This document shows, in pieces, positions 19,147 through 27,424 of a DNA stretch of 64,000 nucleotides. This stretch comes from Prostheceraeus crozeri. Taxonomy: Eukaryota > Platyhelminthes > Polycladida > Euryleptidae. The notes beneath the pieces were generated by a model. It saw only the letters and a program-made list of their open reading frames with translations, ran no database searches and was not told where the DNA came from. Positions within the stretch are counted from its first letter, which is position 1. Every line of letters starts with the position of its first letter. The translations under genes were made by a program, and so were the position numbers. The stretch spans positions 52,166-116,165 of the forward strand of contig CAJQUW010003011.1 of NCBI GenBank assembly GCA_907163375.1, given 5' to 3'.

Positions 19147-19760
19147 AGTTTGTAGATAATCATGGGAGTTTTCAAAATATCACTTCGAAATCTAAATTCT
19201 TCCGGACACTCTTGCGTAAAGTCAATGAATAAGTAACCGTATGGTTTTTCAGTAGCTGCTTGAAAAATTTCAATTAAGGCTTTTGATCCTCTGGGTGCAA
19301 CTTGTCGCGCTAAAATTTCAAATTGACTTTTATCTCGCGGATTCTTGAAAATAGCATAATAGTGTGTATTCAGGTTTCGTGTACGAGCTTCTTTTCCATC
19401 AGGAAACAAATTTTGTGTGATATAGATGATAAAGCACCTTTTATGGTGTGCTGCGCGAGTGAACATATCTGTAACATCTTTTGAATTCTTACTTTCTTTT
19501 AATAAATCATCCAATACAACAACATCATTAGACTGAAGTTTATCCACTGGAATAATTCCTTCATGTCGAATAAAGTTGCGACTTTGCAATTCCTGAAACA
19601 GCGACGGTTGATAAATACCATAACACCAAATCACTCGATTGATAGGTTCCTTAAACAACTCCCTTCTTTTATCCAATAAATTCAGCGTGAAAACAGTTTT
19701 ACCTGCATGAGATGGACCTGATACAGTCAGAACTTTATCACATTGAAGTCTGAAATCCAT
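19143..19760 (-). CDS. ATP: FtsK/HerA-type genome-packaging ATPase, 205 aa
   Basis: Pumps DNA into the capsid. Walker A is SGPSHAGKT (~residues 14-22), Walker B is NDVVVLDDLL (~78-87), and an ITQNLF sensor-like segment follows (~114). Size matches the compact A32-like ATPases of Polintons and adenovirus-like viruses. The ATG is 22 bases downstream of an ATTTGCAT/ATGCAAAT word (19782-19789). It overlaps the next gene by four bases. Confidence 0.92.
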   Translation of the reverse strand: MDFRLQCDKVLTVSGPSHAGKTVFTLNLLDKRRELFKEPINRVIWCYGIYQPSLFQELQSRNFIRHEGIIPVDKLQSNDVVVLDDLLKESKNSKDVTDMFTRAAHHKRCFIIYITQNLFPDGKEARTRNLNTHYYAIFKNPRDKSQFEILARQVAPRGSKALIEIFQAATEKPYGYLFIDFTQECPEEFRFRSDILKTPMIIYKL

Positions 19761-19791
19761 TTTATTACTTTGAGACTCAACATTTGCATAA

Positions 19792-20142
19792 TTAACGTCT
19801 AGAGCCGAAGATATTACCCAATAGGTTGCCCACGGCAGGAGCTATCATTGGAAGTATTGCTGAAAGGAAACCGCCCTTTTGTGTTAGAGTTTCCCTCTTT
19901 CTTTGAAGGGTGACTTTAGGATTGGAGATGAAACGCAATTTCGTAGCATATCGCTTAAGTAACTTTCGTTGTTTTGGCGCTAATTTCTTCGTCCTCAACT
20001 TCCTCACATGAGAAATAATTTCACAAATGAATTTATCGTTAGCATGTCGTATAGCATTGTATCGCTGATTTGCTTTCATTCGTCGGAGAGCTTGAATGGC
20101 TGAAGAAAACTTTGAAGACTTTTGACTTTTACGTTTCGCCAT
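19792..20142 (-). CDS. Small basic virion protein with GG cleavage site and hydrophobic C-terminus, 116 aa
   Basis: A Lys/Arg-rich N-terminus, a helical middle, then TLTQKGGFLSAILPMIAPAVG with a hydrophobic amphipathic helix to the end. The KGG/F junction fits an adenovirus-type protease site, and the released helix could act on membranes as adenovirus pVI does. This architecture is widespread in metazoan Polintons. ATTTGCAT (20181-20188) lies ~39 bases before the ATG. Confidence 0.65.
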   Translation of the reverse strand: MAKRKSQKSSKFSSAIQALRRMKANQRYNAIRHANDKFICEIISHVRKLRTKKLAPKQRKLLKRYATKLRFISNPKVTLQRKRETLTQKGGFLSAILPMIAPAVGNLLGNIFGSRR

Positions 20143-20193
20143 TTTCCGTGTTAGTCTTTGCTAAAACCTATCTTTACCACATTTGCATAGGTA

Positions 20194-20517
20194 CTAACTA
20201 TTGCGACATAAGTGACACTCGAAATGAGCAATATCACAGTGGTTACATTGGCAAAGTTGAATGCAATTACGTATGAAACAGCGTTGACAAAAAGCATGCT
20301 TACATCTCTTGAAGATGCGCTTTTCATTTCCATCCTTTCGCTTACATACATCGCAACACATAGTTTCACCGTTACTGATGTCTATAGCAAGTCTTTTTGA
20401 AGATATGAATTTGCTAGCCTTTTCTAAATAATAGACGCATGTACAGAAGGAATATACTTCGAGAGTGAGCAGACATAGCTCGAAAACCAGTTGTGCTACA
20501 ATCAAGTACCACTGCAT
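20194..20517 (-). CDS. Membrane-anchored RING-like protein, 107 aa
   Basis: I use the ATG at 20517; the frame opens at a TTG. Residues 1-~30 are hydrophobic (WYLIVAQLVFELCLL), a signal anchor. Residues ~55-105 show CCDVCKRKDG, then FKRCKHAFCQRCF, then CQCNHC and CHLC, in RING-like C3HC4 order. A membrane RING could be an E3 ubiquitin ligase acting on host proteins; activity is not shown. It starts two bases before the stop of the 136-aa gene. Confidence 0.6.
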   Translation of the reverse strand: MQWYLIVAQLVFELCLLTLEVYSFCTCVYYLEKASKFISSKRLAIDISNGETMCCDVCKRKDGNEKRIFKRCKHAFCQRCFIRNCIQLCQCNHCDIAHFECHLCRNS

Positions 20518-20519
20518 TT

Positions 20520-20930
20520 TCAATTTTTCTTTATGGAAATTTGAATGTGAATATCTGAAATCGCTTCAATCACTAGACTGCTACCATGATGGTTAAATGC
20601 GTTAAGACGTTCAGCAATTTTTATTATATGTCTTTTAAAAAATTCTTCGGGGTGATCTACCACTTCCATTGAATAAGAAGCAAAATGGAAAGAGCGACTT
20701 TCCACCTCTTCCTTTCCAAAATGACTAAACTTAATTTTCGCAACTAATCGCGCCATGATAATGCTATCAGAGAATGTATTCATTAACTCTAGAAATAGAG
20801 TGCTAGCATCATCGACCACTGCTTCGATGTCGGTCTCATCTTTATGAAAATTTATCACATAATCTTGAACAGCTCCTTTTAAACTTTGCCTATGAAAATG
20901 TAATGTTCCGCAGTCGTTTGAGAAAGACAT
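20520..20930 (-). CDS. Stand-alone homologue of the polymerase B N-terminal domain, 136 aa
   Basis: Residues ~55-135 can be aligned by eye with polymerase B of the same element (about residues 165-250): a beta strand ending in KIKFSHFG / KYVKIDHHTG, an SRSFHF / RLEFHI strand, a helix, and a closing GSSLVIEAISDIHIQI / SGLVFDGIESALFKIT segment. This region precedes the polymerase core in many Polinton polymerases and its role is unknown. A separate copy may be a partner of the polymerase or the remains of a duplicated gene. An alternative is an unrelated alpha/beta protein. Confidence 0.5.
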   Translation of the reverse strand: MSFSNDCGTLHFHRQSLKGAVQDYVINFHKDETDIEAVVDDASTLFLELMNTFSDSIIMARLVAKIKFSHFGKEEVESRSFHFASYSMEVVDHPEEFFKRHIIKIAERLNAFNHHGSSLVIEAISDIHIQISIKKN

Positions 20931-21017
20931 GATCGCCCTTTATCTAACCCATCCATTGCATGAAAACAACAACTCTTCTCATAGTAACATTTATTGAATA
21001 ACGGTAACAAGCATGCA

Positions 21018-21548
21018 TTATAAATCAATGGTTTGAAAGAGATAAAATAGATACAGCTGGTAACTATCATACAGCGAGCAATGATAACCATACAGGACTT
21101 TGGCAGTGTTGAGGTAAGGAGGAAAGAAGCATTGGTTATGAACGTAGCTACTACAACGAATAGACAAAATAGGAACACACAAATCCTTAAAACGTTTCGT
21201 GACTTCATGATAATGTTGATTCACTCTACTATCCCAAGGTGGGAGCAAAATATCATCAATGATTAGATTGGGAAATACTTTCCTCTCCTTACCAGGATTA
21301 TTACAAAAGATGCGTATAACATTGAAAGCAGCTAACCATCGTTTAAAGTCAATAAGAAGAGCACTCTCACAAGAAAAGCCATAGTCTTGCAAATATTTCA
21401 GATTAAGTCCATGAATGTGTTTTCTCGCCCATTGATCAACATTGGGATCGCAGTTGGCATGTTGATGATAGACACTAACAATCTGATATGTCCACTTGTT
21501 CATAGCAATAGCACTGAGCTCCTGTACAGGTTCACCCTCACAATCCAT
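21018..21548 (-). CDS. Putative DEDDh-type 3'-5' exonuclease, 176 aa
   Basis: It opens with MDCEGEPVQELSAI, a D-x-E motif at the very start as in DnaQ-like exonucleases. Motif III is present as GYHCSLYDSYQLYL (H-x4-D). Between them are WARKHIHGL and an FCNNPGKE segment where motif II is expected, although the usual Asp is not obvious. ILLPPWDSR and HNQC follow. Such proteins recur in arthropod and Polinton sequences. It may trim DNA ends or act in recombination. Activity is uncertain because motif II is atypical. Confidence 0.5.
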   Translation of the reverse strand: MDCEGEPVQELSAIAMNKWTYQIVSVYHQHANCDPNVDQWARKHIHGLNLKYLQDYGFSCESALLIDFKRWLAAFNVIRIFCNNPGKERKVFPNLIIDDILLPPWDSRVNQHYHEVTKRFKDLCVPILSIRCSSYVHNQCFFPPYLNTAKVLYGYHCSLYDSYQLYLFYLFQTIDL

Positions 21549-21599
21549 AAAAATGATGATAGAAGCCTAAAACGGAAATTACACATCTAAGGAAACGTT

Positions 21600-21800
21600 C
21601 TATAACATATTACAAAATGAAGAATTACATCGATGCTTTTCACGACAAAATACACAAATGATATGATGGCAACGAAGAAGTAAAATGTATCTAATAAGAC
21701 CACGTCTACGACACTCAAAGCACATAAGCGAATTGTTATAGGGTAGAGTTAGGAAAGGACTAGTAATTCTCCTTCTTTGATTTGCGTTTTGAGGCAGCAT
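21600..21800 (-). CDS. Small RING-like zinc protein, 66 aa
   Basis: From the ATG at 21800 the protein ends with CFECRRRG...LLRCHHIICVFCREKHRC...C, a compact C-x2-C / C-x-H / C-x2-C arrangement similar to RING fingers. It overlaps the end of the preceding gene by ~40 bases, and no promoter is seen, so it may be a second RING gene, a downstream exon, or a chance frame. The repeated cysteine spacing makes a chance frame less likely. Confidence 0.4.
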   Translation of the reverse strand: MLPQNANQRRRITSPFLTLPYNNSLMCFECRRRGLIRYILLLRCHHIICVFCREKHRCNSSFCNML

Positions 21801-22534
21801 TCTCCTCCGACTTGCGCTTCGTACCACTGCTGTTAAGGATTTGATCAATTATGTCGTCCACGTTGGGCGGTTTTGGAATATATAGGATGGATTCCATATG
21901 CATGGAGAGAGAGGCTATTTTATTATCCTTGTGCCGACCATAATATCGCCCATTCACTTTGAAAAGGATATCCCAAGTACCTTCTCCGAGCTCGTCGCAT
22001 GTGATGGGTATTGATTGATCTCCATCCTTTTTATAATAACTACACCAATGTGATACCGGTAGGCAAATGTGATTACCACCCCAAATCGTTCTATAGGGAG
22101 TATCCTTGGCATCTCTCGCCTTCCACTCTTGAGCAAGAGGAGTAGGAATGTCCATATTTAATGTGACGTACTCCTCAATGATATCAAGTTGGTGGCGAAT
22201 GTACGGACTCACGGGGATCAGTATGTAGTCCCCATACTGATTGTGCATTATCTTGACATCCGTGGAAGGGAGCATTCCCGTTTGGAGTACTACGCTATGA
22301 TCGTCATAACGCAAGACTTGTTTAAATTTACGCTGTAGCGGTGTACGATTATGTACCTTGGTTGTTTCTTCCACTGGCCTCAGTTGTAGATGATCTGACC
22401 GCAGCGAACCTTGTAACGTTTGACCGCCATTTTGTCCTACTAGTGCAGCAGATGGAGTAGATGCCTGAAAATGAAAAAGATTGTATTAAGTTTACGTTCA
22501 AGGGAGGAGAGGGAGGGAAGTAGCGACTTACCAT
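21760..22534 (-). CDS. First leftward gene, unknown function, two exons (about 235 aa)
   Basis: The frame opens at 22374 with GTG, but a perfect splice structure supplies the start: an ATG-only exon at 22534-22532, donor GTAAGT, a 66-67-bp intron, acceptor TTTTCAG, and exon 2 from 22464 in phase with no stops. The same ATG-exon design, with exon 2 also starting GCATC, occurs in polymerase B. The protein has a Ser/Ala/Gly/Gln-rich N-terminus, a folded middle (WGGNHICLPVSHW, GTWDILFKVNGRYYG) and a basic C-terminal tail (KRKSEE...SKRKSKK), like a nuclear signal. A DNA-binding role is possible. TATA box upstream at 22640-22633. Confidence 0.65.
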
Positions 22535-22632
22535 TTTAGTTGGATAATAGAACAGGGAACTAGAGAGAGAAAATGTGCGTCCGTCACTCGTATGATTCAA
22601 CGATGGAATGATTCTCACTGTGGAAGGCTCGC

Positions 22633-22640
22633 TATTTATA
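22633..22640 (-). promoter_or_regulatory. TATA box of the first leftward gene
   Basis: TATAAATA on the - strand, about 100 bases before the ATG-only exon and just inside the right terminal region. It parallels the TATATAAG at 3391 near the left end. Confidence 0.55.
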
Positions 22641-22691
22641 AAGAAATGCTTGATTCTCATTGGATGATGATCCTCATTGGACAATAACATC

Positions 22692-23309
22692 AAGCTGATT
22701 CCAAATCTGGCCTCCGTTTACCCATCCGAGCCTTCGTTTTGGCGCTACAGCCCAAAACGTCCCAAATTCTAACTCTGTCGTTTTTCGCCAATGTCCCAAA
22801 ATCTTAAATGGCGTCTCACATCTAAACGAAGGCAGATATGAACAAGCCGATTCTTTCACTGAATTTGTCTCACTCTTAGCTTTCAAACGAGCTATGGCAC
22901 GACAAAATCCGTCCACTGGAAGTCATGATTGAAGCTAGCTGTCCAGAGGGGGGGGAGGTCAGCGAAAATTTTTCTCTCCGATGGCGTTCAAATTCACCCT
23001 ACCGATGCAGAATGTCACGCTGAATCCGAATCCGGCCTCCGTTTTCTCATCCGATGCTTCGTTTGGGCGCTACACACCAAAACGTCCCAAATTCTAACTC
23101 TGTCGTTTTTTCGAAAAATGTTGAAAATTTTTTCTCGCCGATTGCCTTGAAACTCACCATACAGATAGAGAATTTCACGCTGATTCCAAATCTGAAATCC
23201 GTTTTCCAATCCGATGCTTCGTTTTGAAGCTAGAGCCCAAAACGTCCCAAATTCTAACTCTGTCGTTTTTCGCCAATGTCCCAAAATCTTAAATGGCGTC
23301 TCACATCTC
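22692..23309. repeat. Subterminal direct repeats of TIR segments
   Basis: The block CCCAAAACGTCCCAAATTCT recurs at 22751 and 23236 (period ~485 bp). A block containing CTCTCCGAT, CACCCTACCGATGCAGAAT and GGCCTCCGTTTTC recurs in whole or part near 22692, 22975, 23131 and within the TIR at 23455. These are tandem partial copies of the inner TIR next to it, which expand only the right end. Confidence 0.75.
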
Positions 23310-23773
23310 AACGAAGACAGATAGGAACAAGCCGATTCTTTCACTGAATTTGTCTCACTCTTAGCTTTCAAACGAGCTATGGCACGACTAAATCCGTCCA
23401 CTAGAAGCAAAGTTGGAAGGTCGGTGTCAGGGGGGGGGACGTCAGCGAAAATTTTTCTCTCCGATTGACTTGAAACTCACCCTACCGATGCAGAATTTCA
23501 CGCTGAATCCGAATCTGGCCTCCGTTTTCACATCCGAGCACTCCTTCCACTCGAAACAACCCATTTTACAGCCCAACATTCAGCAGATTGCACGAAAAAC
23601 ATCACACACTATAGCCTCAAGACAAAACCTGGCGGTCGCCCAAGACCACCACGACACTCTGTCGTTCCAGAGGGGGGAGAGTCAGACCCGACGCACCACG
23701 GCGGCCGATCACGACACTCTGCCGTTCCAGAGGGGGGGGGCGCCGGTCGAGTGTTCGCCGTTTTCTTACTACT
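23310..23773 (-). repeat. Element 1 right terminal inverted repeat
   Basis: Inverted copy of 2734-3196. G8-G9 tracts lie near 23431 and 23731, and a related G tract near 23667; another lies further in, near 22946. The right tip ends ...CTTACTACT at 23773. Confidence 0.93.
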
Positions 23774-23779
23774 AGGGAT
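23774..23779. repeat. Target-site duplication, right copy (AGGGAT)
   Basis: Exact copy of 2728-2733, directly outside the right tip. Confidence 0.92.
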
Positions 23780-23818
23780 GCAAGACATTTTGTGATGAAA
23801 ACGTAGAAATTCATTCGG

Positions 23819-24055
23819 ATGGAATTGCTGAGGGCCGAGGTGCTGAGAGAAGAAATTGGTGAGTTTAAGGAGACCAATATACATACAGAACTTCAGATGG
23901 AGATGCAAGCAGCAGAAAGGGAAATTCGTGATGCAGAGGCCATGTTAAAGGCTGCATAGACAAGGAAGATCGAGCTAAATTTCCTAAGAGATCGTAGCGC
24001 TAACCGTCAGGATAGTGATAGTTTTTCTACTATCTCAAAAATGTTCAAAAAATGA
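23819..24055 (+). pseudogene. Coiled-coil tail of the interrupted hAT-like gene
   Basis: One frame reads a Glu/Arg/Ala-rich coiled coil (AEVLREEIGEFKETN, MEMQAAEREIRDAEA) from an ATG at 23819 to a stop at 23957-23959, and continues in the same frame to a second stop at 24053-24055. Such a charged helical tail typically follows the dimerisation region in the hAT-like family seen at 1893-2703. It lies just outside the right target duplication, so the two pieces were probably one gene before insertion of element 1. Confidence 0.4.
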
Positions 24056-25667
24056 GAGGTTTTTGTGTTGGCTGTGCACATAGTTTACGATTGGATGCTA
24101 TGTACGTGTATATTCGATACTTCTTTTCAGATGTGCAATTTTAGATGTATATGAGTAATTGCCTCTGTTTTTAGAGTATATGATTTTAAGTAGATTTGTT
24201 TTTATAAATCCGTCGCCTGTTTTCAAATGTGCCATTCTAGAATATTTAAGTAATTTGGCTCTGACAAAATAATATTTTTATACTCTTATATGTAGTTTTT
24301 ATCTGATTTGCATCAATTTTTTGAGAAAAATGCATCTAAAGTCGGTGCCAAGTGTTCACATTTTTTTCTTTACTTAAGTATGTGCATGTTTGTATAAGTG
24401 GGAAGATGCGTCTAAGTTCGATTTAATGAAGAGGCTCGAGGTCTTTTTAAACATGCGAAATCAGTGCACATAAGAACCTGACTTCTGTAGGTAGCGCAAT
24501 AAGATATTCTCATAAATGTTCGTATTAAGGGTGTTCAATTTTTCTTTTCAAAAACGAACCAATAATTTAAAAATTGGACCTTTTTTGCCCTGCTAGCAGT
24601 ATAGCAGGACAGCCGCCAGTTTAAAGCGTCTAAAAGAAGAATTAGCGAAACTTTGACATCATTACTACATGTACTGCAATTTCGTTAAGAAGATACTGTA
24701 TACTGACATTCGACAGAGCTTGTAGAAAGATGATTGAAGATTTTATTGATTTAATGAATCAACCACAGTTTCTGATTTGCAATAAATGAAATGATTATCA
24801 AATCATTCCCTTTATTACTCATGGACTTCGCATATTATGGGCATACACTGGTTCATATTCATCCTTTTGGCATCAAATTCGAGTTATTTATGGAGTAGCA
24901 TTCAATTTGTTCAGAGAGGGATTGTTAAGATTTTCCGCATTTTTTTGGGAATTCGACTTTTCATCCCAAGTAATGATAACTGAAAACTTTATTGATGAAT
25001 CACAGTGTACCAGGAAAAACACAAGTTCATCTAAACACTCGTAGTATCCAAGTACACCAATGCTTTTGTTGAAGCAATTATTGCGCTCATCTCATACAAC
25101 CGTGAAATTTAGTTTAAAAGCATTTCACTAGCTTAGATATACGTACAACTTGTGGGAAATAATTCATCAAAGCTAAGCATTCAAGAATGAATGCCTGTAT
25201 GTACGAATGTAATAAATTTTATCTTGCTTAACATTCGCCACAGTATCCAGTTCACAACACTTTCACATTTTTTTTTGATATGCTGTTGAATTTCCATCTT
25301 TATACATTGTTAGAGTTAGACAGCTACAACCTTGTTCGATTAAAAAAGACACAGTCGAAAGCTCTCCAGTACAATTTTAGGGCTTGTTGAAACATTCAGG
25401 AAAGTGTTTTTTTCGTTATTTTCCCTCATGATCTGTTGCTGCTTTTTTCACCGTCAACTATCAGTAACCGTTTTTTTAACAGACAGTAGTAAAGACGACC
25501 ACGGTTTCAAGTATGACATAAAAATAAAAATTTCTTATATAGACCTTATCTTAGTTTCCATTTTTTTAGTGGAATGAAAGTGAACTTTATGCAACAACAG
25601 TATCACATTAGCAAATTTACGGCAACTTAGCTTTCGAACTTGATTTATTATTTTCCTTTAATTTCAG
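24056..25667 (+). other. AT-rich host DNA, probably UBA5 intron
   Basis: No reading frame or RNA is recognised. The stretch is AT-rich with simple T and A runs and ends in a textbook acceptor (TTTCCTTTAATTTCAG, ending 25667) directly before the UBA5 exon. Confidence 0.5.
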
Positions 25668-26492
25668 CCTCATCAATCGGGTCAATCAAAAGTAGAAGCC
25701 GCTTCGTCCACCCTCTCTCTCATCAATCCGGATGTGACTATCGAAACACACAACTTCAACATCACGCTTGTTGACAAGTTTGAACTCTTCTTAGATCGAA
25801 TCTTACATGGATCTCTGACTGGTTCTCGAGTCGATTTGGTGCTGAGCTGTGTCGATAACTTTGAGGCGCGGATGACAATTAATGCAGCATGCAATGAACA
25901 GGATCAAGTGTGGCTAGAGTCCGGTGTTTCTGAAAATGCTGTCTCTGGACACATCCAGCACATGATACCTGGACTTACACCTTGCTTTGCCTGTGCTCCA
26001 CCCCTTGTCGTCGCCACGGGGGCCGATGAAAGGAGTTTAAAGCGCGAAGGTGTCTGTGCTGCTTCTCTACCAACTACAATGGGAGTTGTTGCAGGATTGC
26101 TTGTGCAAGCGGCTCTGAAATTGCTCCTTGGCTTTGGAAATGTCAGGCAATACGTAGGATATAATGCCTTGGAGGATTTTTTCCCTACTTTGGTGATGAA
26201 GCCAAATGCAGAATGTTCAGCTCCATTTTGTACAAAGAGACAAAAAGAAAAGGAAGGCCAACAACAAACAACTGTATTGGAGGAAGAGGAAGATGGAGAA
26301 ATTGAGCATGAAGATGACTTTGGGATTGAGGTGGTTGGAGAAGGTGGAAGTGGGGGAGGTAGTGTTGAGGTTGCCGAAGGTGTCAGATTGGCATATACGG
26401 CACCTGTAAAAGATAAGGAAGAAGCTGAGCAGAAAAGTAGTGGAAGTGGATTGTCTCTGGAAGAACTAAGGAGGCAAATGGCTAACTTGTGA
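25668..26492 (+). CDS. UBA5: UBA5 (UFM1-activating E1 enzyme), last exon
   Basis: Host gene. The exon starts in phase after the acceptor with [12 protein letters not shown] and runs to TGA at 26490-26492, ~274 codons. It activates UFM1 by forming a thioester. The active Cys is in [15 protein letters not shown]. Zinc-binding pairs are CFAC and CSAPFC. The nucleotide/fold segment [16 protein letters not shown] is intact. The acidic tail has FGIEVV where the UFM1/LC3-interacting motif normally has W (WGIELV in vertebrates). The C-terminal [11 protein letters not shown] helix matches the UFC1-binding end. Earlier exons must be to the left, outside the window or beyond element 1. AATAAA at 26579-26584 is a plausible poly(A) signal. 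Confidence 0.95.
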   Translation, partial: PHQSGQSKVEAASSTLSLINPDVTIETHNFNITLVDKFELFLDRILHGSLTGSRVDLVLSCVDNFEARMTINAACNEQDQVWLESGVSENAVSGHIQHMIPGLTPCFACAPPLVVATGADERSLKREGVCAASLPTTMGVVAGLLVQAALKLLLGFGNVRQYVGYNALEDFFPTLVMKPNAECSAPFCTKRQKEKEGQQQTTVLEEEEDGEIEHEDDFGIEVVGEGGSGGGSVEVAEGVRLAYTAPVKDKEEAEQKSSGSGLSLEELRRQMANL

Positions 26493-26958
26493 GTCTTAAT
26501 GACGATTTGTGTTGTTACGCTAGTATTATTTGATTATGTGGCCATGATCTGATCTTCCCATCGTTGTTAAAGGTACCAAATAAACTCGGTGACATGATGT
26601 GACTTTTTAATTTTCTGTAGGCCTATATGCTATTTAAGAAAATCCGGCGGAAGGTATCGTTTACCTTATGAGAAAGAACTGACTAGAAACCTTGTATTGT
26701 GGAATATTTTTGATGTCACATTTTTTTAGTGTGCTAGCTATAACTAAGCAGAGACTGGTTGATAACCACGTGAATTCAAAGTTGCACCAATGTCTGTTTG
26801 CGCATTTAGACTTCATTGGCCCTTTTCTTTTCGTGAAATAACTGTTAAATGGCAAAAAGAAAATGATTTTTGACACTCAAATAAGACCGCTTCAATAGAT
26901 AAATAGGGAAAACAGCAGATTTTACACATTCTGTATGCAGTTTATTTTTATGATTCTG
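26493..26958 (+). other. UBA5 3' UTR and downstream host DNA
   Basis: Contains AATAAA at 26579-26584 and a GTAGGCCTATAT word at about 26619. No further gene is seen. Confidence 0.5.
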
Positions 26959-27424
26959 CCCTGTGGGAACGAATCTTGCGAAAAACTGGCGAATGTAAGC
27001 TGCAGAATATCATGCTAAAGTTCAGTGATATTTGCGGGATATTCGCTGGCGAAGTTCGCCGGCGACAATTTGCGCTCTATATGTCACCTTTTACTTTTGA
27101 CTTTCTCTCTTATTTTCTTTAGTAATCCGCCTCTACAGCCGATCGGGCTGTATTCTCTCCCTCACCTCCTCACTATCCCCCACATATGACTAACCTATCT
27201 AAGAAATAAGTCGATCATTTTATGATAATGATAAGAATATAGAGAATCCGCATATATCAATTTTCATGACATCTCTTGACATTCAATAATTTACAACAAT
27301 GACAAATATTTGAATAATATCATAGTATTTACTGCGACATTTATGGAAGATAAATACTTTTTTAGTTTAAGCCTTCGTGAATTAAAAAAGATCCCTTTTT
27401 ATCAGATCAGACTGAGTATACAAT
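26959..27424 (+). mobile_element. Left half of a small non-autonomous transposon split by element 2
   Basis: Starts with CCCTGTGGGAACGAATCTTGC. The right half ends (45451-45471) with the reverse complement, differing by one base. It is rich in GGCGAA/TTCGCC words in both halves. Without element 2 the unit is ~0.77 kb and has no coding capacity. No clear target duplication was found, so the exact tips are uncertain. Confidence 0.6.

Larger units (their letters stand above)
2734..23773. mobile_element. Element 1: complete Polinton/Maverick (adintovirus-like), 21,040 bp
   Basis: Both tips read AGTAGTAAGAAAACGG inward, with a ~463-bp inverted repeat and an identical 6-bp target duplication outside. 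Inside lie the hallmark Polinton genes: protein-primed polymerase B, rve integrase with chromodomain, adenovirus-type protease, FtsK/HerA-type packaging ATPase and double-jelly-roll capsid protein. Most virion genes run leftward from 22.5 kb to 14.9 kb; polymerase and the transcription-factor-like genes run rightward. The element looks young, with near-identical TIRs and almost all frames open. The one clear lesion is a single-base frame break in the capsid gene. Confidence 0.96.

Noticed and set aside
21600-21848. Longer TTG-started form of the small RING-like protein
   Set aside because: Start codon is TTG; the ATG at 21800 is preferred.
23015-23908. Several overlapping frames in the right terminal repeats
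   Set aside because: Repeat-derived; similar peptides appear because the DNA units are tandem copies.
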